Shown: positions 12,453 to 24,247, counted from the first letter of the stretch. The stretch is 64,000 nt of DNA from Phallus indusiatus (GCA_027605045.1 JAQFWX010000012.1:384930-448929), one strand, 5' to 3'. The notes: generated by a model from the sequence alone, not told the origin. Numbers and translations are program-made.

Positions 12453-14195
12453 TTATGAGAGATGTGCAAATCCGACCTGATCATTATTAGCGAAAACAGT
12501 GTACACATTCTGCAGAAACCTGCAGTGTATAGGTAATTAGAAAAAAAAAACATAAACAGATATCGAATACGTTATACACATACGGATCTCCCACTATCCA
12601 TACATTCCCAATCCCAGTATCTCCACCCGTAATGGCACCAACGCACTGCGATGAGCCCGATGCCAGCAGCCCGAGGCTGAAACTAGAGAATCGTAAAAAA
12701 CAAAACGTTGCTCTTCATGAAAATGTGTGCTTACGTGTCGGGAGACATGCTCCAATTTTCACCACCCCAGCTAAATGAAACAGAAGGTGGAGAAGAGCAA
12801 GGGAAGGTGTAAAAGTCTGTCCCTTCAAGCGGAGCAGAGCCGGGAATTTGCGCGTAAAATTCTTTAGCCTGATCGGCGGTACCAAATATGAAAGTCGTTC
12901 CGCTTTTGAAAAGTCACTCATTAAGTTTCACAAGTTAGAGAAAAAAAACAGACATACCTATCGATGATGACCTCAAAATTGGAGACAGGAGTGCTTGATC
13001 CCACATGAAGAGAGGTACCGCCAATTTTCCAGAATATATTTGCGTCTGCAGTAAGTGGGTGATATTCAATATTATCAGTGAAGAGTGCATCATCAACACC
13101 CCCAAGGAAAAGAGAAGATCCCGTCTCAGCAAGTTTGATCGCGAACGTATCTTCAGGTATTAGTCCTTGTATTTTCGCGAGAAGCACAAAATTCAATCCT
13201 GTGCCCAAAACTGTACTAGCGGGTGACATTCCAACAACACTGTTTTCAGACCACGTGAGTATGTAAAGCGGACGAGTTACACACACATGTACAAACATAC
13301 CCGTCAGTGGGGTCTCCCTCAAATGAACTAGACACAGTGGTAGCCGATCCAATAATCATATCCTTAACCGTAATGCCGCCAACAGTGACTATTACCCAAA
13401 GTCTCAATCTCCCTCGCTCAATAAAGATTCAGGAAGGAACATGCCTGTTTCAGATACTAGCACACCTGAAACTGAAGAGCCATCGACGTACGTAATTGAT
13501 AAACTACCAGCCTGAGGTTGCTCATGGCTCGTTGATGACTGGCTAGCGTCATATTTATTCTTTTGACTGCAGACTGACGAAGTGCAAGAAGAAGAGGGGA
13601 CCCAAATAATATTGGATGCGGCTAATTGAAAAAGACCGTCAACTTGCAATGAAGAGATAAAGAGAGAAAACGATCGCATACTGTCAAAGTCGACCAGAAA
13701 TTCTTGGCCTGGGGTGCCGATGGAGATGGTTCCTGCCCACTCTATCTCATTCAACTCATCAGTCAAAGGCTCGGATTGACGGCGTTGCTGAGAATGGTCG
13801 GGAGGGGTTTGTGCTTTGGGTCGTTCAACCTGTGTCCTCTATGTGTAAAATCATCAATCCGATGAACAAAATTTAATGCATTCGTATTTACATTAACGAC
13901 TCCAAGTTCTGACATCCGCTGCGCGATGATTGAGTTTTGGCGATGTTTCCTAATATACATATGTATATGTGAACTCAGCCGGCAACGTTCAGAAGGCGAA
14001 AGTAGACTAGACTTACGCTCGGGTTATGTCCAATTGCCTTATAGCTTCGGTCATATTGAAAACGCCATTTTCTTGCCTCAAGGATCTTCGATTAGGTAAT
14101 TTGATCCTAACGCCCTTGCTACTGCTTTTCTCAACAGGAGTAGCAGCGACAAAGAGAGACAGAATCGAAACAAGAAGGGTGAATTTGGAAAGCAT
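12453..14195 (-). CDS. Secreted aspartic protease (A1), copy 2; DTG changed to DTA
   Basis: Nine exons join in one frame to 424 residues: 14017-14195, 13892-13949, 13682-13838, 13445-13621, 13301-13388, 12958-13239, 12735-12902, 12584-12682, 12453-12519. Exon 1 encodes a signal peptide (FTLLVSILSLFVAATP) and the propeptide start. The second catalytic motif, IIDSGTT, is intact. The first, rebuilt across the intron 13622-13681, reads D131-T-A-S, so the conserved glycine of DTG is alanine. Intron 4 starts with GC (G|GCATGT) rather than GT. A TATA-like run (about 14237-14250) lies roughly 45 bp before the ATG. The reading frame is otherwise intact, so this is either an active variant or a recently inactivated enzyme. 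Confidence 0.85.
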
Positions 14196-14900
14196 TATGA
14201 AGTTTGGCTGGCTTGGATACTAGTGGAAGAACGAGCAATATATATATATTTCTTGAAAGCAGTGAGCGGCGAGGGCGAACTTTCCCGGGCCGTGCGGCGA
14301 TGAACCAAGAGTCTTGGATCCCCCCCGCGTTAACCGTTTCCGAATATAGGCCTGACTTTTCAACGAAGATGCTTCGATATCTGTCACAATTCTTTAGGCG
14401 TGGCAAGTCCATAATTTTTCGGTGCTTGTTTCGTTGACACTGTTGTTGTGATTCATGCGAGAGATGCAATTTCGTGTAATCAGACATTTCGTGTCACCGA
14501 GGAAGGACCAAAAAGCTGTGAGACATCGCTTGTGCAGCCCGCAAATGCAGGCAAATGCTCATATTTGCAGCCTGCCACGACCCTAATCAATAATAAGGCC
14601 CGTATTTCTGAAAAGAACTTCTGAGCTTCCCACCAATCGTACCAAGCTGATTCAACAGCAATAGGATTGTACCCGGACGCCATTGTTTGAGTCATATCTG
14701 ATGATAATGTTTCTGCATCGCATTCACGGGGATGTTACAGTACGGAGAAAAGAATTCAAAGCGGGATAAACGGCGGCTGTCGTTATGATGCCAATAAACG
14801 TGGCTCTGGTACGTGCTATTTATAATGTCCCTCTAGTATCTGGTACACATTGAGTTGTCCCTTGGGTTTGCGTCACCGGATGCGTACGGACGGTTGACCG
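14196..14900. repeat. Shared upstream block of the protease copies (copy 2 version)
   Basis: Near-identical sequence recurs at 19208-20560 (split by the MITE) and, inverted, at 23575-24247. It includes the TATA-like run, the tract TTTCCCGGGCCGTG, and the uninterrupted CTTGGATC site (near 14313-14320) that is the empty insertion site of the MITE in copy 3. Confidence 0.8.
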
Positions 14901-14944
14901 GCAGACACTCGTACACTGTAGATCAGTGTGGATACGTAGATAGT

Positions 14945-15200
14945 TACTAGTAATATTTTCCGCCGTTCCAGAACTCCGTATCGGCTCACAGTGGGAGAGA
15001 AGGTTTTAGGTGTATATTGGTGGACGGCAGTGCGTGAATCAAAATGCTCAAGCTCGTCGGGGATCGATGCCCTGGGACCTGCATGGACTACCCCGAAATG
15101 TCGAGTCGTTGACTGCAGACGGAATTGTAATGATTACACAGATGTTACATGTTACAGGTACTGTTCCGTTCTTCATACGTAGAGTATTAAACTGCAGTCA
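14945..15200 (-). repeat. Duplicate of the iminopeptidase upstream region
   Basis: Diverged inverted copy of 26930-27250: shared tracts include GGGATCGATGCCCTGG, AAATGCTCAAGCTCGTCGG and GTGTATATTGGTGGAC-like sequence. There it lies immediately upstream of the hydrolase gene; here no hydrolase coding sequence follows. It suggests that the duplicated block once extended from the protease into the hydrolase promoter. Confidence 0.6.
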
Positions 15201-15939
15201 GCAGCATATTTTGGAGCATTACGAATAGACCGAGAATGAATTTTCAAGTTGACCGTATGAGCGAGTTGTGAGCGAGTCCAACTGCCATAGTGACTAGTGC
15301 CGCTTTGGGCGGCTATTACCTGCACCGGGGGGAGGGAGATAGTATGGACATGGAGAAAAAAATTTATAAACATATTTACTCAGATCGTAAACCTTGTATT
15401 GAATACGCGAATTGCGACAAAACAGACTTAAGCAACCCCTAAAATGTGGCATTAGAACTCAGATAGTTATTTTGAACTCAGATTCACCACCAGAAATAAG
15501 CATCCGGATGGGTGGGGTGATCCCTGCTTGGTGCAGGGAACCGGGTTTGTCATGCTGACGTTCCATAGTGTCACACGATATCCAAGACTGAAGCTCGCGA
15601 ACAAGTGGCGATGCAACAGCGGGTAGGAAAGAAAGTTTGCGAGAGAAGATGGTGATTTGAGGAGACACGAAATGTCTGCGGCGCTGGGCTCGCAATTGGA
15701 ATCAGAATTCAAATCAAAGACAACCGTCAGTGTTTATAAACTGGAACGCACGAAATCATCGAAAAAAGCGATATCGCGTTGTCACACCTAAAGACAGCTC
15801 TCGAGATGCGCATGGCATCGTGCGCAGGTCTTTTCGTGTTTTCAAGTCTGAGTATTGGAATGTATCGTGGTGGATTGGATTTGTGGGTCATTTTATTCAT
15901 AATCCCTGTTCTTCTCTGATCTTGTGGTTTGTCAGATGT
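15201..15939. other. Spacer with weak open frames
   Basis: Overlapping minus-strand frames at 15459-15712 are low in family-like features. A second exon of the 15940-16329 gene could lie near 15730-15920, but I cannot fix a boundary. Confidence 0.3.
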
Positions 15940-16329
15940 TCACGCTATTGTCTGGATACCCTTCGTTGCCAACTTGTCTCCCAGTCCGCTACTAGCTGAT
16001 GTGTTGGATGATGTAGTGGACATGAATGATACCCTCTTGCTGAACGTCGGCAACTTATACAAACAGAATCGCAACGTGGAGATAATGTTCCCGCTGACTG
16101 GAATTACCAAAGAGATACCATTATTTTTCTTTCTGGAACCCTTAATAGACTTGCGGTCTTTTCCAAACGCGGAATAATAATAATCTTCATAAGGGTCATC
16201 TTCACCATCAGTATCTTCATCCGCGTCCTGTTCGATGTCCGAGTCACGATGCCGATTTCGCGCAGAAGCGTCTGTTGATCTGCCCTTCCCTTTGTCTTGT
16301 TTGTTTGACTTGGTCGGTTCAGGCTCCAT
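15940..16329 (-). CDS. Hypothetical acidic/basic low-complexity protein, 129 aa or longer
   Basis: Frame from ATG at 16329: a charged N-terminus (Lys/Arg/Ser-rich, then a run of Asp/Glu around DEDTDGEDDPYEDYYY) followed by KGSRKKNNG and an ordinary C-terminal half rich in Ser/Thr. A possible 63-nt intron (GTCAGC..CAAG) would keep the frame either way. It is not recognised. It could be the first exon of a larger nuclear-type protein or a decayed fragment; codon composition alone does not decide. Confidence 0.35.
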   Translation of the reverse strand: MEPEPTKSNKQDKGKGRSTDASARNRHRDSDIEQDADEDTDGEDDPYEDYYYSAFGKDRKSIKGSRKKNNGISLVIPVSGNIISTLRFCLYKLPTFSKRVSFMSTTSSNTSASSGLGDKLATKGIQTIA

Positions 16330-16349
16330 GACGATAAGCTATGCTATAT

Positions 16350-16475
16350 GCCACATGTACTTATGGATGTAACGTTTAATATACCATTCGAAGAACCTGG
16401 TTTTTTACAGGTAACATCGCCACCCATACCAGCGTCATAGGTTGGAAATTCACAATGTGGACTTCAAGTTGTCCT
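16350..16475 (+). pseudogene. F-box remnant behind protease copy 3
   Basis: Nearly the same nucleotides as 12038-12200, again with the split between the PFEEPG frame and the ITSPPIPAS frame around a poly-T run. It is convergent with the protease pseudogene at 16670-19207, so protease and F-box relic were duplicated together. Confidence 0.72.
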
Positions 16476-17809
16476 TTCATGTACAGGGTAATACGGGCAC
16501 ACACGCCTACTATTAAACCATCCCCAACACCGCCAAAATAGTATTTCAATCAAAGAAGGATCCCGAGTAAATGATGCGTTCAAAAATAATAATAATAAAT
16601 ATGTCATAAATTATGCTATCTCGTGGCTATCTCTCAGAATAGTGAATAAATACACGTGTTTGCCTACATTTATGAGAGATGTGCAAATCCGATCTGATTA
16701 TTATTAGCGTAAACAGTGTACACAGTCCGCATAAACCTACAGTATAGATAATTAGAAAATAAAACACAAAACAGATATCGAATATATTGTACACATACAT
16801 ATCTCCCAATCCCCATCGATTCTCATCTCGACCAGCAATGGCACCGATGCACTGCGATGAGCCAGGCGAAACCGTTCCTTGATTGAAACTAGCGAATCGT
16901 TAAAAAAACGTCCCTTTCCTTTCATACAAATATATGCTTACAGATCGGGAGGGATGGTCCAATTTTCTCCGCCATCCCAGCTAAACGAAATAGAAGGTAA
17001 AGAAGAGCAAGGGTAGGACCAAATCTCCTGCTGTGCGTCATGCAGTTCAGAGCCGGGAATTTGTTGGTAAAATGCCGTAACTTGATCGGAGGGTCCATTT
17101 ATGAAACTCGCTCCGCTTTTTTTTTTCAAGCTCGCTCGTAAGTTTCACAAATAAGACATTAAAAACAAATATACCTATCGATGAGGGTCACAATGCCGGG
17201 AAGAATGGTTGATCCTACGATAATAGAGCCATTGCCAATTAACCACTCCGTTCCGCCTGCAGCAAGTGGGTGATATTCAATACTACCAGTGAAGAGTGCA
17301 TCATCAACACCTCCAAGGAAAAGAGAAGATTCCGTATCAGCAATTTTGATCGCGAACGTATCTTCAGGTATTAGTCCTTGTATTTTCGCGAGAAGCACAA
17401 AATTTAAATTTGTGCTGAAAACTGTACTAGTGGGTGCCATTCCAAAATAACTGTTTTCAGACCACGTGAGTATGTAAAGCGAACGGGTTACACACACATG
17501 TACAAACATACCCGTCAATGGTGTTTCCTTCAAATTGATGAGACAGAGTGGTAGCCGATCCAAAAATCATATCCTTAACCGTAATGCCGCCAATAGTGAC
17601 TATTAACCGAAGTCTCAATCTCCCTCGCTCAATTAAAATTCGAAAAGGAACATGCCTGTGTCAGATACTAGCCCACCTGAAACTGTAGAGCCATCTCCGT
17701 ACGTAATTGATAAACTACCAGCCTGAGGTTGCTCATGGCCCGTTGAAGACTGGCTAACGTCATATTTATTCTTTTTACTGCAGACTGAAGAAGTGCAAGA
17801 AGTAGAGGG

Positions 17810-18205
17810 TGTTAGGGCTACTCAGCTCACACTAGAGGGAGGGGATCCTAAGATAATATATTGGAAGGGAAACTAACTACTCACCTAGAGGGAGGGGATC
17901 CTAAGAGAACAAGCTTAGGGACCCTCACTCTAGGTACAGCTACTATATACATAAAACGACGACGCGGCGTGCGGCCCTGACACAGCTAAGTGCCAGGCGC
18001 CCAAACCGAACCTAAGCGACGTGATGTCACGGGCATCACGCCGGGTACGAGCGCGCAACGCGCGCGAGTAGAGAAAGTGAAATAGAGACAGAACAAGGAA
18101 ACGGAGAGTGAAAGTAAAATATGGAAATGACAAATAAAATAGAAAGGAAGTGATGCCGATGATAATAAATAAGAAAATGAGAGACGGCGGTAGCGTACCC
18201 TGACA
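17810..18205 (-). mobile_element. Solo LTR, 396 bp, TSD GAGGG
   Basis: Ends TGTTAGGG...CCCTGACA, flanked by GAGGG at 17805-17809 and 18206-18210. The uninserted site is seen in copy 2 near 13593. TG..CA ends with a 5-bp duplication are the standard LTR retrotransposon signature. Orientation is set by a TATATAG motif. It appears identical, but inverted, to 18536-18931. The frames inside it (67 and 130 aa) are not genes. Confidence 0.9.
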
Positions 18206-18535
18206 GAGGGGACCAAAAGAGTATTGGATCCGGCTAGTTGAAAAAGACCGTCAACTTGCAATGAAGAGATAAAGAGAGAAAACGATCGCATACTGTCAAT
18301 GCCGACCAGAAATTCTTGACCTGGGGTGCCGATGGAGATGGTTCCCGCCCACTCCGCCCCACCCAATTCACTAGTCAAAGGCTCGGATTGACGGCGTTGC
18401 TGAGAATGGTTGGGAAGGGTTTGTGCTTTAGGTTGTTTAATCTTTGTCCCCTATGTGTAAAATGGTCAATCCAATGAACAAAATTAATACATTCGTATTC
18501 ACATTAACGACTCCAAGTTCTGAAATCCGCTGCGC

Positions 18536-18931
18536 TGTCAGGGTACGCTACCGCCGTCTCTCATTTTCTTATTTATTATCATCGGCATCACTTCCTTTCT
18601 ATTTTATTTGTCATTTCCATATTTTACTTTCACTCTCCGTTTCCTTGTTCTGTCTCTATTTCACTTTCTCTACTCGCGCGCGTTGCGCGCTCGTACCCGG
18701 CGTGATGCCCGTGACATCACGTCGCTTAGGTTCGGTTTGGGCGCCTGGCACTTAGCTGTGTCAGGGCCGCACGCCGCGTCGTCGTTTTATGTATATAGTA
18801 GCTGTACCTAGAGTGAGGGTCCCTAAGCTTGTTCTCTTAGGATCCCCTCCCTCTAGGTGAGTAGTTAGTTTCCCTTCCAATATATTATCTTAGGATCCCC
18901 TCCCTCTAGTGTGAGCTGAGTAGCCCTAACA
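18536..18931 (+). mobile_element. Solo LTR, 396 bp, TSD TGCGC
   Basis: Ends TGTCAGGG...CCCTAACA, flanked by TGCGC at 18531-18535 and 18932-18936. It sits in exon 2 of protease copy 3. It has the same length and (over at least 204 bp checked through identical translations) the same sequence as the LTR at 17810-18205, pointing to near-simultaneous insertions. No internal retrotransposon domain is left anywhere in the window. Confidence 0.9.
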
Positions 18932-19207
18932 TGCGCGTTGATTGAGTTTTGGCGACGTTTCCTAATATACATATGTATATGTGAACCCAACCGACAATCC
19001 TGAGACGGCAAAAGCAAACTAGACCCACGCTCGAGTGATTGCCAATTGCCTTTTAGCTTCGGTCATATTGAAAACGCCATTGTCTTGCGTCAAGGATCTT
19101 CGATTAGGTAATTTGATCCTAATGCCCTTGCTACCGCTTTTCTCAACAGGAGTAGCAGCGACAAAGAGAGACAGAATCGAAACAAGAAGGGTGAATTTGG
19201 AAAGCAT

Positions 19208-20560
19208 GATGAAGTTTGGTTCGTTTGGATACTGGTGGAAGAACGAGCAATATATATATATTTCTTGAAAGCAGTGAGCGGCGAGGGCGAACTTTCCCGG
19301 GCCGTGCGGCGATGAACCAAGAGTCTTGGATCTAGGGGTCGGCACCGTACCGTACACGGCTACGGCCGTATAAAATACGGCACCAATACGGACATTGCCG
19401 TACCGTATCCGTGCCGTATAACAGCTAACTCCGAGCTCCATCGGAACGTATACAGACCATATACACCGTATTACGGCGTATACGGTATACGGTTTGCTAA
19501 AAGTCGAATAGATGTAATATATTGAGTGATAACGGCACATATACACATTTTAAGATCTCTCAAGTGATTTTGAGATATTTTGAGCTCGTCTACGCCATTT
19601 TCCCAGCCTAGTTGAAGCCTTCAGGCCTTGAAGGAACCAAATATCACGCATGTCACATTGGGCGTCAAATAAATGACATAAGCCACAAAGACGCCGGAAG
19701 CTGAAGCCAGTTGGGAAATTTGTGTAAATCAGTGCCAATAGAGTAGACTATTCATATAGTTACTGTCCATACTTAATAAACAAGTTTTAAATGCAATTTA
19801 AACCAAAAATATTAGGGTTCTATCGGTATTTGCTGCATGTCAGGCAAATAATCCGTATAACCCGTATATACGGCAATACGGCCGTAAACGGTACGGCCGT
19901 ATCCGTATACCAAAAGTCGTTCTTCGGCATACGGTTGAATCAGTGACACCCTCGTTCGTAACGGATACGGCGCCGTAATACGGTTGCCGTATATACGGCT
20001 CATACGGGTACGGTGCCGACCCCTACTTGGATCCCCCCCGCGTTAACCGTTTCCGAATATAGGCCTGACTTTTCAACAAAGATGCTTCGATATCTGTCAC
20101 AATTCTTGAGGAGTGGCAACTTGAGGAGTGGCAACTGGCAAGTCCTTTGGATAAGATGCTTTAGCGGCGCCCGTTTCTTTGGCACTGTCGTTGTGATTCC
20201 TATGAGAGGTGCAATATCGTGTAGTCATTAACATTTCGTCTCACCCACGTAGGACCGAGGGGCTGTGAGACATCGCTTGTGTAGCTCGCAAATCCTCACA
20301 TCTGCCACGACCCTGAACACACAAAAAAACAAAGCTCGTATCTCTCTGCATTGCATTCACGGGGATGATGTTATACGGAGAAAAGAATTCGAAGCAGGAA
20401 GGCGGTGGCCGTCAGATGAATGCGAGTTCAATAAACGTGACACTGGTGTGTGCTATGTATGTACATGTACTGAGAGTTGAAATGACCTCGGGTTTGCGTC
20501 GCCGGCATGTGACGTCGAAAAGGCCATTCAATGGAGGGAGATGGAGGGTCGGGGAAGGTT
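19208..20560. repeat. Shared upstream block of protease copies (copy 3 version)
   Basis: Matches 14196-14900, but interrupted at the CTTGGATC site by the 693-bp element at 19333-20025. The part beyond 20034 resumes exactly where the copy 2 sequence continues and stays similar to about 20520. Confidence 0.8.
19333..20025. mobile_element. hAT-like non-autonomous element (MITE), 693 bp
   Basis: Terminal inverted repeats are identical for 19 bp (TAGGGGTCGGCACCGTACC). The target duplication is a perfect 8-bp CTTGGATC at 19325-19332 and 20026-20033. The TAGGGGTCGGC-type end and 8-bp duplication are characteristic of hAT elements. Both subterminal regions are packed with CCGTA/TACGG motifs in both orientations, like the subterminal transposase-binding repeats of hAT elements. 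No transposase is encoded. The empty site is present in copy 2. Confidence 0.9.
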
Positions 20561-20639
20561 GGCCATACCGACGGCTACCGACGGTGACCGACAATCTATT
20601 ACATAAAAGCAACGGAATCGTTCCAATGTTCAAAAATTC

Positions 20640-23450
20640 AACGTAGAAGATAAGACGACGATCAAAATCAAAAATGGACAGCGAGACAAAACCAATAAAA
20701 GAAAGCATGCGACAATTCCATTCGTCTGAGTAAATCCGCCAGCAGTGAAGGAGCGATGACGCGAATAAGCTGAGTGAGAGCGATATCTTCAACCAATCAT
20801 GAAGCGTACGGCAAACACCGATAATCTGCGATTACTGATAGAGACGCTTATCTCAGCTGAATTTGGACTCCGCTGTGTGCCTTTCACCACTCATCTCGAC
20901 GCCGTCTCCTCTTTCTTCTAAACAAACTCGCTTAAAAGTGTCGAAGGAATCATTTCGAGACAAGAATAGAGCGCTGGAGGATATGCTGGCGATGGAGGAG
21001 AAAGGGGATAGCTGAAAATGGGAACTGGAGCGACTACCGGTATGAATTCTCTGCATTCGCTATGCAACCGCTATGGCTTGACGACTGACAATGACTTCTG
21101 CTTTCTGTAGAGATCTGTAAAATGACGATTCGAGAGTTGGAATGCGCGGATTCTCGGGATGGAATGGTAGCAATCGGAAGCGGTACTGGCTGAAAACATG
21201 GATATCGACATGCGGCATGCGTTTTGTCTGGTGTGTTCCTTTCTCGGATCAATGGTTTTTCGTGCTCAACTAAAGCTGCTGCCCTAGACGTGAATGGTTT
21301 GACACTGAACGACGCTGCGAGACGATCCACTGGTAATTTGATAGGAGGATGTCGATAGACAATACAAGCAGACTCCAACATTGGTACGCTCCTCTTTCCA
21401 TCTGTATGTCCAAGGCCGACTATGATTGATGCGCTAGTCTCGAACAATTCATCTTCAAACGTCATTTCGAATACGACTGATGCATTGCGTGAAAAATGTG
21501 GGTCTTCGGATCTGGACGTGAATGCTAAAAAGGATACAAGGCGAACGTGAAGAATAGAACGTTGATGGATAAGGAAAGGGTCGTCTTGCACCGTACGTAT
21601 TGCTACACTTTGGCATGGACGCGGCTGAATACGTCGTTCGTTTCCGCAGACACATACTTCGTTTCTCTCCTATACAGTCGTCAACTCTTGTCTCGAGGTA
21701 AGGAAACACTGTCTCGTCGTTCCGCTTTGTTTTGATATAAGGTTTCTCAACCAAGGCTCGTCTCTCCAAATCGATGTTGCGCGCAATGCAGCCTTGAAAC
21801 CTTCCTACTATCCGGAGCAATAAAGAGGCTGGGACGATGGATAACGGATGGAGGTGGAACTTCAGAGGCTGAACGAAACCAGTAGGCGCGCTTCCTGCTA
21901 TTTCCTGAGCGATGACAACTGCTACACTAAAACTCAGGACTTCATCCAGGGACGGCACTATCGAGAATAACGTGGAAAAATCGATGAAAGCCAAGCGCAG
22001 ACCTTTTGACTCAAAAGTAGACGTTCGACCTGTGCTTGAGCAAACAAACTGGGCTCCCGTAACTGCTGGTACGCTCCTTTGTCGACTTGGTGATTCTCGT
22101 GACGCTATAGACGGATCCGCCCGTAAATCGACTACCGAAAATATTGAGTCTCCAGACTTAAATGCGAGCGTCAAGTAAATAGGACGACTGCGGCAATATC
22201 GATGACTGGCGCCGGTTGGCTCCAACGTTCCTCTCCCAATTGATAGTCTTCTCATGCTCAATGATTAAGATAGGGATAGACGCTTCCCTTTCTACACGAT
22301 CTCGCGATGATGGCTATACTGGGCAACTTTGCAGGGTACGAACGACCAGATACGACTGTGTGAAACGTTCCAAACTGGATTACTTGACTGACGTATGCGG
22401 GCAAGGCGATGGGCGATAATAGCGTGGCTGCGATAATGAGGGAATTACTGACAAGGGAAACATGCGAATTCGACAACTGTGGGTGATACATGGGCTCCAG
22501 ATTTCTAACGGGAACGAGCGACTCGCGAAACGGCGATCCTAACTGCAGGTAAGTTGGCACAATAGCCCAAGATCTTCCAAAACGAGCTAATCCTTCTCCT
22601 CCAGGGTCGTACAGCAAACGGGAAATCTTCTTCAACATACGTGCTCCCAATGTCATCGCTCCAGAACCTCTTTTCGCGAATACAGGAGCGACATTTTAAT
22701 TCTGGGGGGAAATAACTTTGAAGGACGATCTTCAAACACTTCAGAAACCAACTGGCAATCAAGGCTAGACTCTTCTTCTTCAGTATCCGATAATTCTTCA
22801 AAACGACTCTTCGAAATCGAATTTCTCTCTTCTTCAATGCTGACTTCTTCGGCTAACAGTCCTCAACTAACACTTCTTCAGACTCCGACGACGGTGTATG
22901 CGCTTTGCGAGGACAATTCTGGTAAGTGATGACATTTTCTAAACACGAATTACCCTTGACTGAATATGCCGCTATAGATGGTTTCATCCATATCTTTTCT
23001 GGGGTTTCTGCCATCATCTCCTGAACTGTTCCGATTTCTTGCATACGATTGCGAAGGTCGGAACACGAGGTAAGCAACTTCCCAATACTTAATGTAATCT
23101 TCTCCTTCAAAAAAAACATGGCTAGGTATCTCTCACTAGAGGCAAAACATTGGTCCAAAACGATGGGAGACTGGCTCAGGAACTGACTGCGACGGTAGGT
23201 ACGACTCGGCTCTCCTGGGAACCTTGCGCTAAACTTTCTCCAGCACGTCGACTGATTTTCTTGATGTTCCGATAGGCAACAAGAAGGATTCGAGGAAGAC
23301 AGAGCCACCGTCATTGATTGCAGTCTATGCTATGAATGGAGATTTCGAGTATGGTGCCTGTCGTTAGCTTGCCAGTCATCATGAAGACGCGCGTCTGACC
23401 TGTTCATTGTTATTGTTATCCTGAAAATACATCGTCTCTTAAAATCCTTC
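20640..23450 (-). other. Unrecognised region with minus-strand coding potential
   Basis: This is the only single-copy stretch between the divergent protease copies 3 and 4. Long overlapping minus-strand frames lie at 22853-23314 (153 aa), 22505-22837, 22258-22656, 21455-22261 (268 aa) and 21034-21591 (185 aa). One frame shows an acidic segment (FEELSDTEEEESSL) near 22760-22820. Joining the pieces needs either introns I cannot place with confidence or frameshifts, so it may be a decayed gene or part of an unknown element. No domain is recognised and no transposon ends are visible. Confidence 0.35.
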
Positions 23451-23574
23451 TACCACTTTGTTTGGAATACATACCATTTCGGCAGTGTGGTTGGTTTATG
23501 ACCGTGACGCTGCCGCTGCCCTGGACCGTGACGTGAACGATCCTGTAACCTGTTGCTTTTGGGGGACTGTCTAC

Positions 23575-24247
23575 CGGTCAACCGTTGGTACACGTCCGGT
23601 GACGCAAACCCGAGGAACATTTCAAATCAACAAAATCAATGCGTACATACATGTACCAAGTACCAACAGCAGTGCCACGTTTATCGGCATCATCTGACGG
23701 TCATCGGTCACCGTTTATCCCGCTTTCAATTCTTTCATCATCCCCGTGAATGCGATGCAGAGAGATACGAGCTTTGTATTCTGTTATGTCTGACTACACG
23801 ATATTGCACCTCCTACAGGAATCACACCAACAGTTTCAAAGAAACAGGCACCGATAAAGCATCTTACTCAAAGCACTTGTCTGACACTCCTCAAGAATCG
23901 TGACAGGTACCGAAGAAAACACATATGCTATTGTATGACCTTGTCTTATCGAAATGCACAACACGAGAAACACGCTTTCTTTCATCTCTGGTGCTTGTTT
24001 CTCTCTTTCTGATATCAAGGTTTGCTGATAAGCGATGACATAGCTCTGAAGCATCTTCCCGTTAAAAAGTCAGGCCTATATTCGGAACCGGTTAGTGCAG
24101 GGGTATCCAAGACTTGTATTGAAATCGTCTCTTGGTTCATCGCCTCACGGCCCGGGAAAGTTCGCCCTCGCCGCTCACTGCTTTCAAGAAATATTATATA
24201 TATATTGCTCCTTCTCCCACTAGTATACAAGCCAGCTAACGTTCATC
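23575..24247. repeat. Shared upstream block of protease copies (copy 4 version, inverted)
   Basis: Inverted counterpart of 19208-20560 and 14196-14900, placing copies 3 and 4 head-to-head. In this copy the CTTGGATC segment is altered, so it is not an empty-site reference. Confidence 0.75.
24194..24206 (+). promoter_or_regulatory. TATA-like element of protease copy 4
   Basis: An alternating AT run (TTATATATATA) about 42-54 bp before the ATG at 24248, at the position conserved in copies 2 and 3. Confidence 0.5.

Larger units (their letters stand above)
16670..19207 (-). pseudogene. Aspartic protease copy 3, disrupted by two solo LTRs
   Basis: It has the same nine-exon layout as copies 2 and 4, with signal-peptide exon 19029-19207 and stop at 16670-16672. 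The exon after the first catalytic motif is cut by an LTR at 17810-18205, and the short exon 2 is cut by a second LTR at 18536-18931. Away from the insertions it is well preserved: the first motif rebuilds as DTGSN, and the second-site exon (SGASFINGPSDQVTAFY) and C-terminus are open. The GC donor at intron 4 is present. Exon 1's donor is GTGGGT. Loss looks recent. Unless the LTRs are spliced out, no full protein can be made. Confidence 0.88.

Noticed and set aside
17930..18811. Open frames of 67, 103 and 130 aa in and around the LTRs
   Set aside because: They are translations of LTR sequence; the same 67-aa frame appears in both copies because the LTRs are identical.
17810..18931. A complete LTR retrotransposon bounded by the two 396-bp repeats
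   Set aside because: The repeats are inverted relative to each other, each has its own target duplication, and the DNA between them is protease coding sequence.
19019..19546. 175-aa minus-strand frame at the protease start
   Set aside because: Its N-terminal half runs through the MITE; only the last part, from the ATG at 19207, is the protease signal-peptide exon.
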